A DNA stretch of 15,558 bases from Kitasatospora sp040298565 (GTDB lineage Bacteria > Actinomycetota > Actinomycetes > Streptomycetales > Streptomycetaceae). Below the pieces are notes generated by a model that saw only the letters and a list, made by a program, of their open reading frames with translations, was not told the origin of the DNA and searched no databases. Of this stretch, positions 1 through 6,507 are shown piece after piece. The translations under genes and the position numbers were made by a program. The stretch covers positions 1 through 15,558 of the forward strand of contig NZ_JBEPAK010000168.1 in NCBI RefSeq assembly GCF_040298565.1, given 5' to 3'. Each line of letters opens with the position of its first letter. Within the stretch, counting starts at the first letter, position 1.

Positions 1-152
1 AGCAGCCGACCCAGGCCGTGCCGGTAGGCGATCGCGCTCAGCTGGGAGTAGCGGCGGGCCCGGGCGATGCGCCGCTGCAGTGCCCGGGTGACCGACGATC
101 GACGCCGACGGTGCTCCGGACGCCGCCTCGACGCCGCTGGAACCGCCGGCAT
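1..152 (-). CDS. 5' end of a gene, possibly an ABC1/AarF-type kinase (partial)
   Basis: Reading leftward from an ATG at 150-152, 50 codons stay open to the window edge. The first 20 or so residues are Arg/Pro/Ala-rich and look disordered. They are followed by a basic helical stretch with the segment ARRYSQLSAIAYRHGLGRLL. This resembles the region just ahead of the kinase-like fold in ABC1/UbiB/AarF proteins, where an arginine/tyrosine-rich helix precedes an 'HGLG' motif. The resemblance is from memory, and no catalytic motif lies inside the window. The ATG has only a weak purine-rich stretch upstream, so the true start could differ. The gene is divergent from the PadR gene, with about 80 bp between their starts. 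Alternatively this is another helical protein or a spurious frame; the rest of the gene would decide. Confidence 0.4.
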   Translation of the reverse strand, partial: MPAVPAASRRRPEHRRRRSSVTRALQRRIARARRYSQLSAIAYRHGLGRL

Positions 153-221
153 CCCAGGCCCGCACCGAGATAGGTGCATCGTTGAATAGTCGCATCGGTC
201 GCCGGTGCACCGGGCACTCGC

Positions 222-227
222 TAGGCT
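222..227 (+). promoter_or_regulatory. -10-like box suggesting a leaderless PadR transcript
   Basis: TAGGCT fits the actinobacterial TANNNT -10 pattern and ends six bases before the ATG at 234. No Shine-Dalgarno sequence is visible in the preceding 15 bases. This spacing is typical of leaderless transcripts in Streptomyces and mycobacteria. No convincing -35 was found. An AT-rich octamer TTGAATAG lies further up at 182-189 and recurs at the NTF2-like gene. Confidence 0.4.
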
Positions 228-233
228 GGCGGC

Positions 234-827
234 ATGGCCCTGCGCAACGCGATCATGTCGACCCTCCTGGAGGGCGAGGCGTCCGGTTACGACCTGACGA
301 AGGCGTTCGACGCGTCGGCGGCGAACTTCTGGATGGCCACACCGCAGCAGCTCTACCGGGAGCTGGACCGGATGAAGGCCGAGGGGCTGGTCAGCGCCCG
401 GGTCGTGGAGCAGGAGCGGCGGCCGAACAAGCGGCTGTTCTCGCTCACCGAGGCGGGCCGCGCCGCGCTGCGGTCGTTCACGGCCTCGCCGCCGCGGCCG
501 TCCGCGATCCGCGACGAGCTGCTCGTCCAGGTGCAGGCCGTGGACGCCGGCGACCCGCACGCCGTGCGCGCGGCACTGCTCGAACGGCTGGTGTGGGCAC
601 AGGCCAAGGTGGCCCGCTACGAGCGCCTGCGGGCGCGGCTGCTGGACGGGCGCTTCGAGGACGAGTACCTCGCCACGGCCGAACGGATTGGGCCGTACCT
701 GACCCTGATGCGCGGACTGTCGTTCGAGCGCGAGAACCAGCGCTGGTGCGAGCAGGCGCTCGCCGTTCTGGACCGGCGGGCCGCCGCGTCGGCCCCCGCG
801 CAGGGGCCGGCGCAGGGGCCGGTCTGA
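234..827 (+). CDS. PadR-family transcriptional regulator
   Basis: A 197-residue cytoplasmic DNA-binding protein. Residues 1-80 form the PadR winged helix: an opening MALRNAIMSTLLEG, the family hallmark 'SGYDLTKAFD' near 17-26, 'QQLYRELDRMKAEGLV' (recognition helix region) and a wing 'RRPNKRLFSLTEAGR'. Residues 90-180 form the alpha-helical C-terminal dimerisation domain (Vir_C-like, subfamily 2), with repeated Trp/Arg/Glu-rich helices. The length is typical for the subfamily. The ATG at 234 is preceded by a -10-like TAGGCT and no ribosome binding site, so leaderless translation is likely. It converges on the SGNH gene with only 20 bp between stop codons. The inducer is unknown. A shared octamer upstream of this gene and of the NTF2/SGNH operon suggests that it may control itself and that operon; this is inference. 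Confidence 0.93.
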   Translation: MALRNAIMSTLLEGEASGYDLTKAFDASAANFWMATPQQLYRELDRMKAEGLVSARVVEQERRPNKRLFSLTEAGRAALRSFTASPPRPSAIRDELLVQVQAVDAGDPHAVRAALLERLVWAQAKVARYERLRARLLDGRFEDEYLATAERIGPYLTLMRGLSFERENQRWCEQALAVLDRRAAASAPAQGPAQGPV

Positions 828-847
828 CGGTCTTCGGGGGCGTCCGC

Positions 848-1642
848 TCAGTGCGCCGGACGGGGAGCCTCGACCGGCCGCAGATCCGGGCGCTTCGCGA
901 CCCGGCCGTCGCCGGAGGAGCGCCCGCGCAGGCGCCGCATCAGCCACGGTCCGAGGAAGGTGCCGATCCAGGCGGCCTCCTGGACGGCTCGCCGGCGGGC
1001 GCCTGCCACGGGCAACGGCGGCAGCGGCTCGGCCCACCCGCCGTCGGTGCCGGGCAGCGCGAGCGCTTCGGCCGCCGCGGCGGCGATCCCGGCGTGACCG
1101 AGCGGGCTGGCGTGCAGCCGGTCCGCGCTCCACATGCGCGGGTCGGTCGTCACCTGGTGCGGGAAGAAGTCGACGACCACGACTCCGCGGTGGTCGGCCG
1201 TGGCCCGGATGCGCGCGTTGAGGTCCAGGAGCCGGGGTCGCAGCCCGCGGGCCAGTGGTGCGATCCGGCCGATGTCGGGGAACGTGAAGGTGAGCACCCG
1301 CGCCCCGGTGGCCGTGAAGGCGGCGAACATCGCGTCCAGCTCCGCCACCACCTCGCCCGCGTCGAAGCCCGGCCGCATCAGGTCGTTCATCCCGGCGACC
1401 ACGGTGACCAGGTCCGGCCGCAGCGCGAGCGCGGGGCCGAGCTGTTCGGCCCGCACCTGCCCGGCGAGTCGGCCGCGCACGGCGAGGTTGGCGTAGCGCA
1501 GGCCCGGTTCGTGTCCGGCGATCGTCTCGGCCAGTCGGTCCGCCCAGCCGCGCCATCCGGCGACCTCGTCACCGTCCCCCAGGCCCTCGGTCTGGCTGTC
1601 GCCGACCGCGACGTAGCGGCGGAAGCCCGTGGTCGCCGTCAT
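848..1642 (-). CDS. SGNH/GDSL-family hydrolase
   Basis: A 264-residue esterase/lipase-like protein without a signal peptide, so probably cytoplasmic. SGNH blocks are clear: block I 'YVAVGDSQTEG' with nucleophile Ser16, block II Gly58 in 'NLAVRGRLAG', block III 'GMNDL' with Asn86, and block V 'SADRLHASPLGH' with Asp174 and His177. The last 60 residues are a basic extension that covers no catalytic block. The ATG at 1640-1642 overlaps the TGA of the upstream NTF2-like gene as ATGA, so translation is probably coupled. The reading frame stays open far upstream, but the overlap and the domain start support this ATG. The substrate cannot be inferred; this subgroup is common in Streptomyces. PadR neighbours on the opposite strand. 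Confidence 0.92.
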   Translation of the reverse strand: MTATTGFRRYVAVGDSQTEGLGDGDEVAGWRGWADRLAETIAGHEPGLRYANLAVRGRLAGQVRAEQLGPALALRPDLVTVVAGMNDLMRPGFDAGEVVAELDAMFAAFTATGARVLTFTFPDIGRIAPLARGLRPRLLDLNARIRATADHRGVVVVDFFPHQVTTDPRMWSADRLHASPLGHAGIAAAAAEALALPGTDGGWAEPLPPLPVAGARRRAVQEAAWIGTFLGPWLMRRLRGRSSGDGRVAKRPDLRPVEAPRPAH

Positions 1643-2052
1643 GCCGCGGACGTGCCCAGCGCCTCGGCGGTGATCCGCTCGAACTGCGCGCCCATCGCGG
1701 CGGCGAGCGCCTGGGCGCCGGAGAGGGGGCGGACCATCACCGTCAACTCGTCGATCAGGCCGTCCTCGTCGACGTGGAGGAAGTCGCAGCCGTGCACCTC
1801 GCGGCCGTCGACGGTGGCCTTGAAGACGAACGCGTGGTCGCGGCCGCCGGCGTCGTTGATCTCGCGGACGTAGTGGAAGTCCTCGAGGACCCGTGCGGCA
1901 CCGCGCAGGATCGCGGCGGTCATGGCCTTGCCCGGGTAGGGCTTGAAGACGACGGGGCTGGTGAAGACGACGTCCTCGGCCAGGAGGGCCTCGAGGGCGT
2001 CGTGGTCGCCGGCCTCGACGGCTGCGCGGAAGGGGTGCACGGCGGGCTCCAT
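1639..2052 (-). CDS. NTF2-like / SnoaL-fold protein
   Basis: A 137-residue single-domain protein of the nuclear-transport-factor-2 cone fold. It begins with a helix 'HPFRAAVEAGDHDALEALLAEDVVFTSP' and continues with 'KPYPGKAMTAAILRG', a long helix and the beta strands 'HAFVFKATVDGREVHGCDFLHVDEDGLIDELTVMVRPL'. This is the usual pattern of SnoaL-like and limonene-epoxide-hydrolase-like small proteins, and the length fits. Family members are enzymes or small-ligand binders, and the ligand here is unknown. The ATG at 2050-2052 was chosen because homology begins there. No ribosome binding site precedes it, while a -10-like TATTCA lies 12-17 bases upstream, so the transcript may be nearly leaderless. 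It is the first gene of an operon with the SGNH hydrolase (4-bp overlap). Confidence 0.88.
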   Translation of the reverse strand: MEPAVHPFRAAVEAGDHDALEALLAEDVVFTSPVVFKPYPGKAMTAAILRGAARVLEDFHYVREINDAGGRDHAFVFKATVDGREVHGCDFLHVDEDGLIDELTVMVRPLSGAQALAAAMGAQFERITAEALGTSAA

Positions 2053-2069
2053 AGTCAACAAATTGAATA
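2052..2069 (-). promoter_or_regulatory. Inverted repeat overlapping the NTF2-like promoter (candidate operator)
   Basis: On the + strand, TAGTCAA-CAAA-TTGAATA is an inverted repeat with 6 of 7 arm positions matching and a perfect TCAA/TTGA core. It is strikingly AT-rich for this genome. On the minus strand it contains TATTCA, a plausible -10 box, and touches the start codon, so a bound repressor would block transcription. The half-site TTGAATAG recurs at 182-189 ahead of the PadR gene. Binding by that PadR protein is inference. Confidence 0.45.
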
Positions 2070-2327
2070 GCTTGTCCGCGCGTGAGCCTAGTCGCGCGAT
2101 CCGGGCGATGTCGAGGGAGGCACCGGACCTCGGCGGTCGCGAGGGCGTCGGGGCGCTCCGGGCGCGACCCCGGCCGGCGACGAGAGCCGCTGGGCACCGG
2201 CCGGACCCTCGCGGCCGCCGCCCGCTCGTCCTCACGCTCCGCGTTAGGCCCATCGGCCACGAGCCGGTGCCACGGTTCCCCGGCACTCCACCGGAGTCGG
2301 ACACCGGAAGCCGGGACGGACACCGCC
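2070..2327. other. Intergenic stretch without a recognisable gene
   Basis: All six frames were considered; none gives a protein with recognisable motifs. It separates the NTF2/SGNH operon from the dioxygenase remnant on the other strand. If the dioxygenase gene was once complete, its missing N-terminal half should have been here, so this probably marks an old deletion or replacement junction. Confidence 0.5.
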
Positions 2328-2687
2328 CGGTACCAGAACCTGCGCGGCCAGGACCGGCTGGTCTGCGCGGCCGGAACGGTGGTGTTTCTGCACCACGGCC
2401 TGTGGCACGGCGGCAGGCGCAACGACAGCGACACGCTTCGCTACATGTTCAAGATCCGCTTCAATCCGACGGGGCGCCAGCAACGGCTGTGGGACACCTC
2501 GGATCTCCACGACCCCCAGGTGAACGTGGAGTTGGGCGCGCTGTTCCCGTGGTACGAGGGGGCGACCGGTCGTCTGGAGCTGTACAACCGCATCCTGCTC
2601 TGGCGGGCACTGACCGGCGACGACGGCTACGACCTCGACCACTTGGTGACCAGGGTCTCCAACCACCCCGAGGTGAAGGCGCGATGA
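2328..2687 (+). pseudogene. C-terminal remnant of a phytanoyl-CoA dioxygenase (PhyH)-like gene
   Basis: From about 2328 the frame encodes 119 residues resembling the C-terminal half of PhyH-family Fe(II)/2-oxoglutarate oxygenases. It has 'GTVVFLHHGLWHGGRRN' with the distal iron-binding His, then 'RYMFKIRFNP' with the Arg expected to hold 2-oxoglutarate, then 'RLWDTSDL' and a conserved-looking helical tail. The N-terminal half with the HxD iron motif is absent: upstream codons in this frame are low-complexity Arg/Ser/Pro and no other frame supplies the missing part. Family members are usually near 250-300 residues, so less than half remains. The TGA overlaps the next gene's ATG (ATGA), a sign of former operon structure. 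A short expressed protein from an internal GTG or ATG cannot be excluded, but it could not bind iron normally. Confidence 0.65.
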
Positions 2688-2974
2688 CGACGGACACGGC
2701 CCGGCAGCAGGTCCTGGTGCTCTACCTCTCCAGCTCCGCGCTGGACTCCGCCGTCATCGGCTGGGCGAGGTACGACGGCACCGGCCGCTCCTCCCCCACC
2801 ACCGGCGACAGCGACGATCCGCCGTACGAGACCGGGGTGGCGGCGCTCCGGGACGGCTGGCGGCTGTTCCAGGCCGCGCAGCTGATCCCGCCGTACCCGG
2901 GACACGAGTACGACGTCTCCTTCCTCAAGCACGAGTTCCTCTTCGAACGGATCGTCGACGCTTCGGCGCCGTGA
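2684..2974 (+). CDS. Small conserved-looking protein of unknown function
   Basis: A 96-residue soluble protein without signal peptide or membrane segment. Visible features are a hydrophobic strand 'VLVLYLSSSALDSAVIGWARYDGTG', an acidic loop 'TGDSDDPPYETGVAALRDGWRLFQAAQLIPP' and a C-terminal 'GHEYDVSFLKHEFLFERIVD'. Tyr, Trp and Phe are spread evenly and codon use looks native, so it reads as a real protein. I recall similar short proteins beside PhyH-type dioxygenases in actinobacteria but cannot name a family or function. The ATG at 2684 overlaps the stop of the dioxygenase remnant, which suggests the two once formed a unit. If the remnant is dead, this gene may be an orphan partner on its way to decay. 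A hairpin terminator follows. Confidence 0.7.
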   Translation: MTTDTARQQVLVLYLSSSALDSAVIGWARYDGTGRSSPTTGDSDDPPYETGVAALRDGWRLFQAAQLIPPYPGHEYDVSFLKHEFLFERIVDASAP

Positions 2975-3014
2975 CACGACCGAGGGGCCACCGGCCCGCC
3001 CGGCACCGGGTCGG

Positions 3015-3045
3015 CACCGCCCCCCTCGCACGACGAGGGGCGGTG
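3015..3045 (+). terminator. GC-rich hairpin after the 96-residue gene
   Basis: Left arm 3015-3028 and right arm 3034-3045 pair over 12 bp with a 2-base bulge in the C-run; the loop is CACGA. There is no T-tract, as is usual in Streptomyces. It lies between the ends of two convergent genes (stop at 2974 on +, stop at 3132 on -) and could serve both. Confidence 0.55.
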
Positions 3046-3056
3046 GGCTCCGCCGA

Positions 3057-3108
3057 GCTCACCGCCCCGGTTCGCCGCCCCCCGGGCTCACCGCCCCGGT
3101 TCGCCGCC
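3057..3108. repeat. Two-copy tandem repeat, 29-bp period
   Basis: The same 23 bases, beginning GCTCACCGCCCC and ending GTTCGCCGCC, occur at 3057-3079 and 3086-3108 with no mismatch. The gap is a short C/G-rich spacer. It lies between two convergent genes, so it is probably a local slippage duplication. No function is evident. Confidence 0.8.
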
Positions 3109-3131
3109 TCCGGACACCGCCCCGTCGGGTC

Positions 3132-4220
3132 CTACGCGGACAGGAAGCGGTAGACCGTCATCGAGCCGTACTCCTCCCCCGGGCGCAGGACGGTGGAGGG
3201 GTACTCGGGCCGGTTGGGCGAGTCCGGGAAGTGCTGGGTCTCCAGCGCGATGCCCGCGTGAGCCGGGTACGGGCGGCCGGAGCGGCCGGTCAGCGAGCCG
3301 TCGAAGTGGTTCCCGGTGTAGACCTGGAGCGCCGGCTCCGTCGTGAAGCACTCGATCCGCCGGCCGCTGGCCGGGTGGCTCAGCACCGCGGCCTTCCGGA
3401 GGCCCTTCCCGCTGAGCACCCAGCTGTGGTCGAAGCCCCGGCCGGCCCGGCGGATCTGCGGGTGGCCGTCCGCGACGGGGTCCGCGATCGGCCGGGATTC
3501 GCGCAGGTCGAACGGCGTACCGGCGACGGGCGCGACGGGCCCCAGCGGGATCAGGTCCCCGTCCACCGGGAGGTATCCCGCCGCCTCGACCCGGAGCAGG
3601 TGGTCGAGCACCGTTCCGCAGCCCTCGCCCGCCAGGTTGAAGTACGCGTGGTTGGTGAGGTTGACGACCGTGGGTGCGTCGGCGGCGGCGCGGTAGACGA
3701 TGGAGAGGTCCCCGGCCGGGTCGAGCAGGTAGCTCACCTCGGCGGTGAGGGCCCCCGGGAACCCCTGGTCGCCGTCCGGGCTGTGCAGCCGCAGCCGGAC
3801 CCCGGCCCGGCGGCCCTCGCGGACCGCCACGCCGTCCCAGAGCCGGGTGGCGAAACCGTCCGGGCCGCCGTGCAGGGTGTGGCCGGTGTCCTGGACCGCC
3901 AGTCGGTGCCTCGTGCCGTCGATCGGCAGCACCCCGCCGGCGATCCGGTTGGCGTAGCGGCCGACCGTCGCCCCGAAGTACGCGGCCTCCCCGAGCAGGT
4001 CCTCGACCTCCTCGCAGCCGAGGACGACGTTGCAGCGCCGTCCGTCCCGGTCCGGGGCGTGCACCGCTTGCAGGCGGGCCCCCAGGCTGAGCACCTCCAC
4101 CGTCACGCCCTCGGGCGCACCGAAGGTCCAGCGCGTGATCCGCCGCCCGTCCGGCAGCGTCGCGGCCCGCTCCTGGGTCACCGTCACGTCGCCGTGGGAT
4201 ACGAGGGTGTCTCTCGGCAC
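3132..4220 (-). CDS. galM: Aldose 1-epimerase (galactose mutarotase family)
   Basis: About 362 residues, the normal length for a mutarotase, cytoplasmic. It interconverts alpha and beta anomers of free sugars. Motifs in order: 'TVGRYANRIAGG' (86-96), 'HTLHGGPDGF' with His117, 'NLTNHAYFNLAG' with catalytic-acid His191, 'RGFDHSWVL' (261-269) and 'ALETQHFPDSPN' with catalytic-base Glu327. I prefer the GTG at 4218-4220 because GGAG lies eight bases upstream; an in-frame GTG at 4247 would add nine residues without a good ribosome binding site. It lies downstream of araA on the same strand after a 97-base gap holding a hairpin, so it may be expressed by read-through. L-arabinose, released as a furanose by the GH54 enzyme and isomerised from another ring form, is the likely substrate by context; galactose or glucose are also possible. 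Confidence 0.95.
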   Translation of the reverse strand: MPRDTLVSHGDVTVTQERAATLPDGRRITRWTFGAPEGVTVEVLSLGARLQAVHAPDRDGRRCNVVLGCEEVEDLLGEAAYFGATVGRYANRIAGGVLPIDGTRHRLAVQDTGHTLHGGPDGFATRLWDGVAVREGRRAGVRLRLHSPDGDQGFPGALTAEVSYLLDPAGDLSIVYRAAADAPTVVNLTNHAYFNLAGEGCGTVLDHLLRVEAAGYLPVDGDLIPLGPVAPVAGTPFDLRESRPIADPVADGHPQIRRAGRGFDHSWVLSGKGLRKAAVLSHPASGRRIECFTTEPALQVYTGNHFDGSLTGRSGRPYPAHAGIALETQHFPDSPNRPEYPSTVLRPGEEYGSMTVYRFLSA

Positions 4221-4269
4221 GGGTCCTGCTCCATGGGGGTTCGGCACGGCGTCGCCGCGGTGCGGATGC

Positions 4270-4303
4270 CCGGCGGCGCCGCCTCGCGGGCGGGCGCCGC
4301 CGG
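4270..4303 (-). terminator. Hairpin between araA and the epimerase gene
   Basis: A perfect 11-bp inverted repeat, CCGGCGGCGCC (4270-4280) with GGCGCCGCCGG (4293-4303), extended inward by a few pairs after a bulge. It begins 15 bases after the araA stop. No T-tract follows. It could be a full or partial terminator, or an RNA-stabilising end that lowers epimerase expression relative to araA. Confidence 0.5.
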
Positions 4304-4317
4304 CCGGACGGGGCGGG

Positions 4318-5823
4318 TCAGATGCCCTGGGCCAGCCGGTGGTAGGCCTGGTTCCAGCGGAGCTCCTTCGTGAACCGGCGGATGGACGTGTCCTCGTCGA
4401 TCACCAGGAGCTCCACGCCGAGCATCTCGGCCAGGTCCTCCAGTTCCTCCGCGCCGAGCGCGCCGGAGAGCACGGTGTGGTGCGGCGCACCGGCGGTCAG
4501 CCACGCCTCGGCGGAGGTGTGGAGGTCCGGGCGGGGCTTCCAGACGGCGCGGGCCACCGGGAGCTCGGGCAGTGGCGCCGGCGGCTCGACGACGTCGACG
4601 TCGTTGGCGACCAGCCGGAAGCGGTCCCCCAGGTCGGCCAGGCCGACCACCACGGCGGGGCCGGGCTCGGCGTCGAAGACCAGGCGGACCGGGTCCTCGC
4701 GGCCGCCGATGCCGAGCGGGTGGATCTCGCACGACGGGGTGGCGGCCGCGATGCTCGGGCAGACCTCCAGCATGTGCGCGCCGAGGATCAGTTCACGGCC
4801 GGGCTCGAGGTGGTAGGTGTAGTCCTCCATGAAGGACGTGCCCCCGGCCAGGCCGGTGGCGGTCACCTTGAGGGTGCGCAGCAGCGTGGCGGTCTTCCAG
4901 TCGCCCTCGCCGCCGAAGCCGTAGCCGTCGGCCATCAGTCGCTGCACGGCGAGGCCGGGCAGCTGGCGCAGCCCGCCGAGGTCCTCGAAGTTGGTGGTGA
5001 AGGCCCTGAAGCCGCCCTCGTCCAGGAAGCCGCGCAGGCCGAGCTCGATCCGCGCCGCGTAGCGCAGCGACTCGTGGCGCTCCCCGCCGACGCGCAGTTC
5101 GGGGGCGAGGCGGTAGCTGTCCTCGTACTCCTTGACGAGCTCGGTGACGTCGGCGTCGGTCGCGGCGTCCACCGCCGCGACGAGGTCGTTGACTCCGTAG
5201 GTGTTGACGGAGACGCCGAAGCGGAGCTGGGCCTCGACCTTGTCGCCCTCGGTGACGGCGACGTCGCGCATGTTGTCGCCGAAGCGGGCGAGCTTGAGGC
5301 CGCGCAGTTCGGCGCGGCCGGCGGCGGCACGGGCCCAGGTGGCGATCCGGGCGGTCACGGCGGGGTCGCTCACGTGCCCGGCGACGGTCTTGCGGGCGAC
5401 GCCGAGGCGGGACTGGATGTAACCGAACTCGCGGTCGCCGTGGGCGGCCTGGTTCAGGTTCATGAAGTCCATGTCGATGGAGTCCCAGGGCAGTTCGACG
5501 TTGGCCTGGGTGTGCAGGTGGAGCAGGGGCTTCTGCAGGGCGTCGAGGCCGGCGATCCACATCTTCGCCGGGGAGAAGGTGTGCATCCAGGCGATCAGGC
5601 CGATGCACCGGTCCTCCGCGTTGGCCTCCAGACAGGTGCGGCGGATGGCGGAGGCGTCGGTGAGGACGGGCTTCCAGACGAGCTCGACCGGCAGGGCGGG
5701 GTCTGCGCCCAGTGTGCCGGCGATCCGCTGGGACTGCTCGGCGACCTGCCGCAGCGTCTCCTCGCCGTAGAGTCCCTGACTGCCGGTCAGGAACCAGATC
5801 TCGCGTCCAGCGAGTGACGTCAT
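4318..5823 (-). CDS. araA: L-arabinose isomerase
   Basis: A 501-residue enzyme converting L-arabinose to L-ribulose with a Mn2+ cofactor; the length equals that of well-studied homologues. The four metal/catalytic positions known from the E. coli enzyme are present at nearly identical numbering: Glu306 in 'GFGGEGDW', Glu333 in 'SFMEDYTY', His350 in 'GAHMLEV' and His449 in 'GAPHHTV'. The N-terminal 'EIWFLTGSQGLYGEETL' and 'GLIAWMHTFSPAKMWI' (75-90) are family signatures. The ATG at 5821-5823 has a strong AAGGAG about eight bases upstream, overlapping the araD stop TAA. It is the last gene of araBDA, 12 bp after araD, and is followed by a hairpin. Expression is expected to follow the araB promoter with its two LacI-type operators. 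Confidence 0.98.
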   Translation of the reverse strand: MTSLAGREIWFLTGSQGLYGEETLRQVAEQSQRIAGTLGADPALPVELVWKPVLTDASAIRRTCLEANAEDRCIGLIAWMHTFSPAKMWIAGLDALQKPLLHLHTQANVELPWDSIDMDFMNLNQAAHGDREFGYIQSRLGVARKTVAGHVSDPAVTARIATWARAAAGRAELRGLKLARFGDNMRDVAVTEGDKVEAQLRFGVSVNTYGVNDLVAAVDAATDADVTELVKEYEDSYRLAPELRVGGERHESLRYAARIELGLRGFLDEGGFRAFTTNFEDLGGLRQLPGLAVQRLMADGYGFGGEGDWKTATLLRTLKVTATGLAGGTSFMEDYTYHLEPGRELILGAHMLEVCPSIAAATPSCEIHPLGIGGREDPVRLVFDAEPGPAVVVGLADLGDRFRLVANDVDVVEPPAPLPELPVARAVWKPRPDLHTSAEAWLTAGAPHHTVLSGALGAEELEDLAEMLGVELLVIDEDTSIRRFTKELRWNQAYHRLAQGI

Positions 5824-5835
5824 GGTGGTGACTCC

Positions 5836-6507
5836 TTACCGGGCCTCGGGGTGCTGGCCGTAGACGTTCTGGTAGCGGAAGTTGAGGCTGTCGATGGCCG
5901 CCTGGGCGATCGGCAGGGGCTCGCCGAGCTGCCGGGAGATGTGGACGGTGCGGGCCGCGTCCTCGCACATCACGGCGGCCTTGACGGCGGCCTCGGCGTC
6001 CTTGCCGATGGTGAAGACACCGTGGTTCTGCATGAGGACCGCGGGCGAGCGGTGGCCCTTGAGGGTGTCCACGATGCCCCGGCCGATCGAGTCGTCCCCG
6101 ATCAGCGCGAACGGGCCGACCGGGATCTCGGCGCCGAACTCGTCGGCCATCGCGGTGAGCACGCAGGGCACGGCCTCACCGCGGGCCGCCCAGGCGCTGG
6201 CGTAGGTGGAGTGGGTGTGCACCACCCCGCCGACCTCGGGCAGGTGACGGTAGACGTAGGCGTGCGCGGCCGTGTCGGACGACGGCGAGTGGTCGCCCTC
6301 CACCACGTTGCCGTCCAGGTCGCAGACGATCATGTTCTGGGGCGACAGTTCTCCGTAGGGGACGCCGCTCGGCTTGATCACCAGCAGGTCCTCGCCGGGG
6401 ACGCGGGCGGAGACGTTGCCCGCCGTCCAGACCACCAGGTCGTAGCGGACCAGTTCCTGGTGGAGGTCGCTGACCTGCCGGCGGATGAGGTCGATGGTCG
6501 CGTTCAC
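5836..6507 (-). CDS. araD: L-ribulose-5-phosphate 4-epimerase
   Basis: A 223-residue class II aldolase-fold enzyme that converts L-ribulose-5-phosphate to D-xylulose-5-phosphate, feeding the pentose phosphate pathway. The zinc ligands are visible as His97 and His99 in 'VVHTHSTYASAW' and His162 in 'MQNHGVFTIG'. Also present are the phosphate-binding 'KPSGVPYGEL' (45-54), 'SPSSDTAAHAYVYRH' with Asp78, and 'MADEFGAEIP' with Asp122. Tyr212 or Tyr216 near the end may be the catalytic tyrosine. The GTG at 6505-6507 overlaps the araB TGA as GTGA, so translation is coupled; a GAGG lies just upstream inside araB. Nothing is missing, and the length is slightly under that of the E. coli enzyme. Confidence 0.97.
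   Translation of the reverse strand: MNATIDLIRRQVSDLHQELVRYDLVVWTAGNVSARVPGEDLLVIKPSGVPYGELSPQNMIVCDLDGNVVEGDHSPSSDTAAHAYVYRHLPEVGGVVHTHSTYASAWAARGEAVPCVLTAMADEFGAEIPVGPFALIGDDSIGRGIVDTLKGHRSPAVLMQNHGVFTIGKDAEAAVKAAVMCEDAARTVHISRQLGEPLPIAQAAIDSLNFRYQNVYGQHPEAR

Noticed and set aside
2243..2252. A further operator copy (GCGTTAGG)
   Set aside because: It shares only the TTAG core and lacks AGCG-YTCAC. It is not near an arabinose gene.
1639..2304. A 221-residue version of the NTF2-like protein
   Set aside because: The additional 84 N-terminal residues are low-complexity Arg/Ser/Gly, and the fold begins at the ATG at 2052, just next to a promoter-like repeat.
848..2434. A 528-residue minus-strand protein containing the SGNH hydrolase
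   Set aside because: The upstream half is Arg/Pro-rich shadow of the NTF2-like gene. The SGNH family start and the ATGA overlap place the real start at 1642.
3057..3108. Possible CRISPR fragment
   Set aside because: Only two copies with a 6-base gap, no cas genes, and composition like the background.
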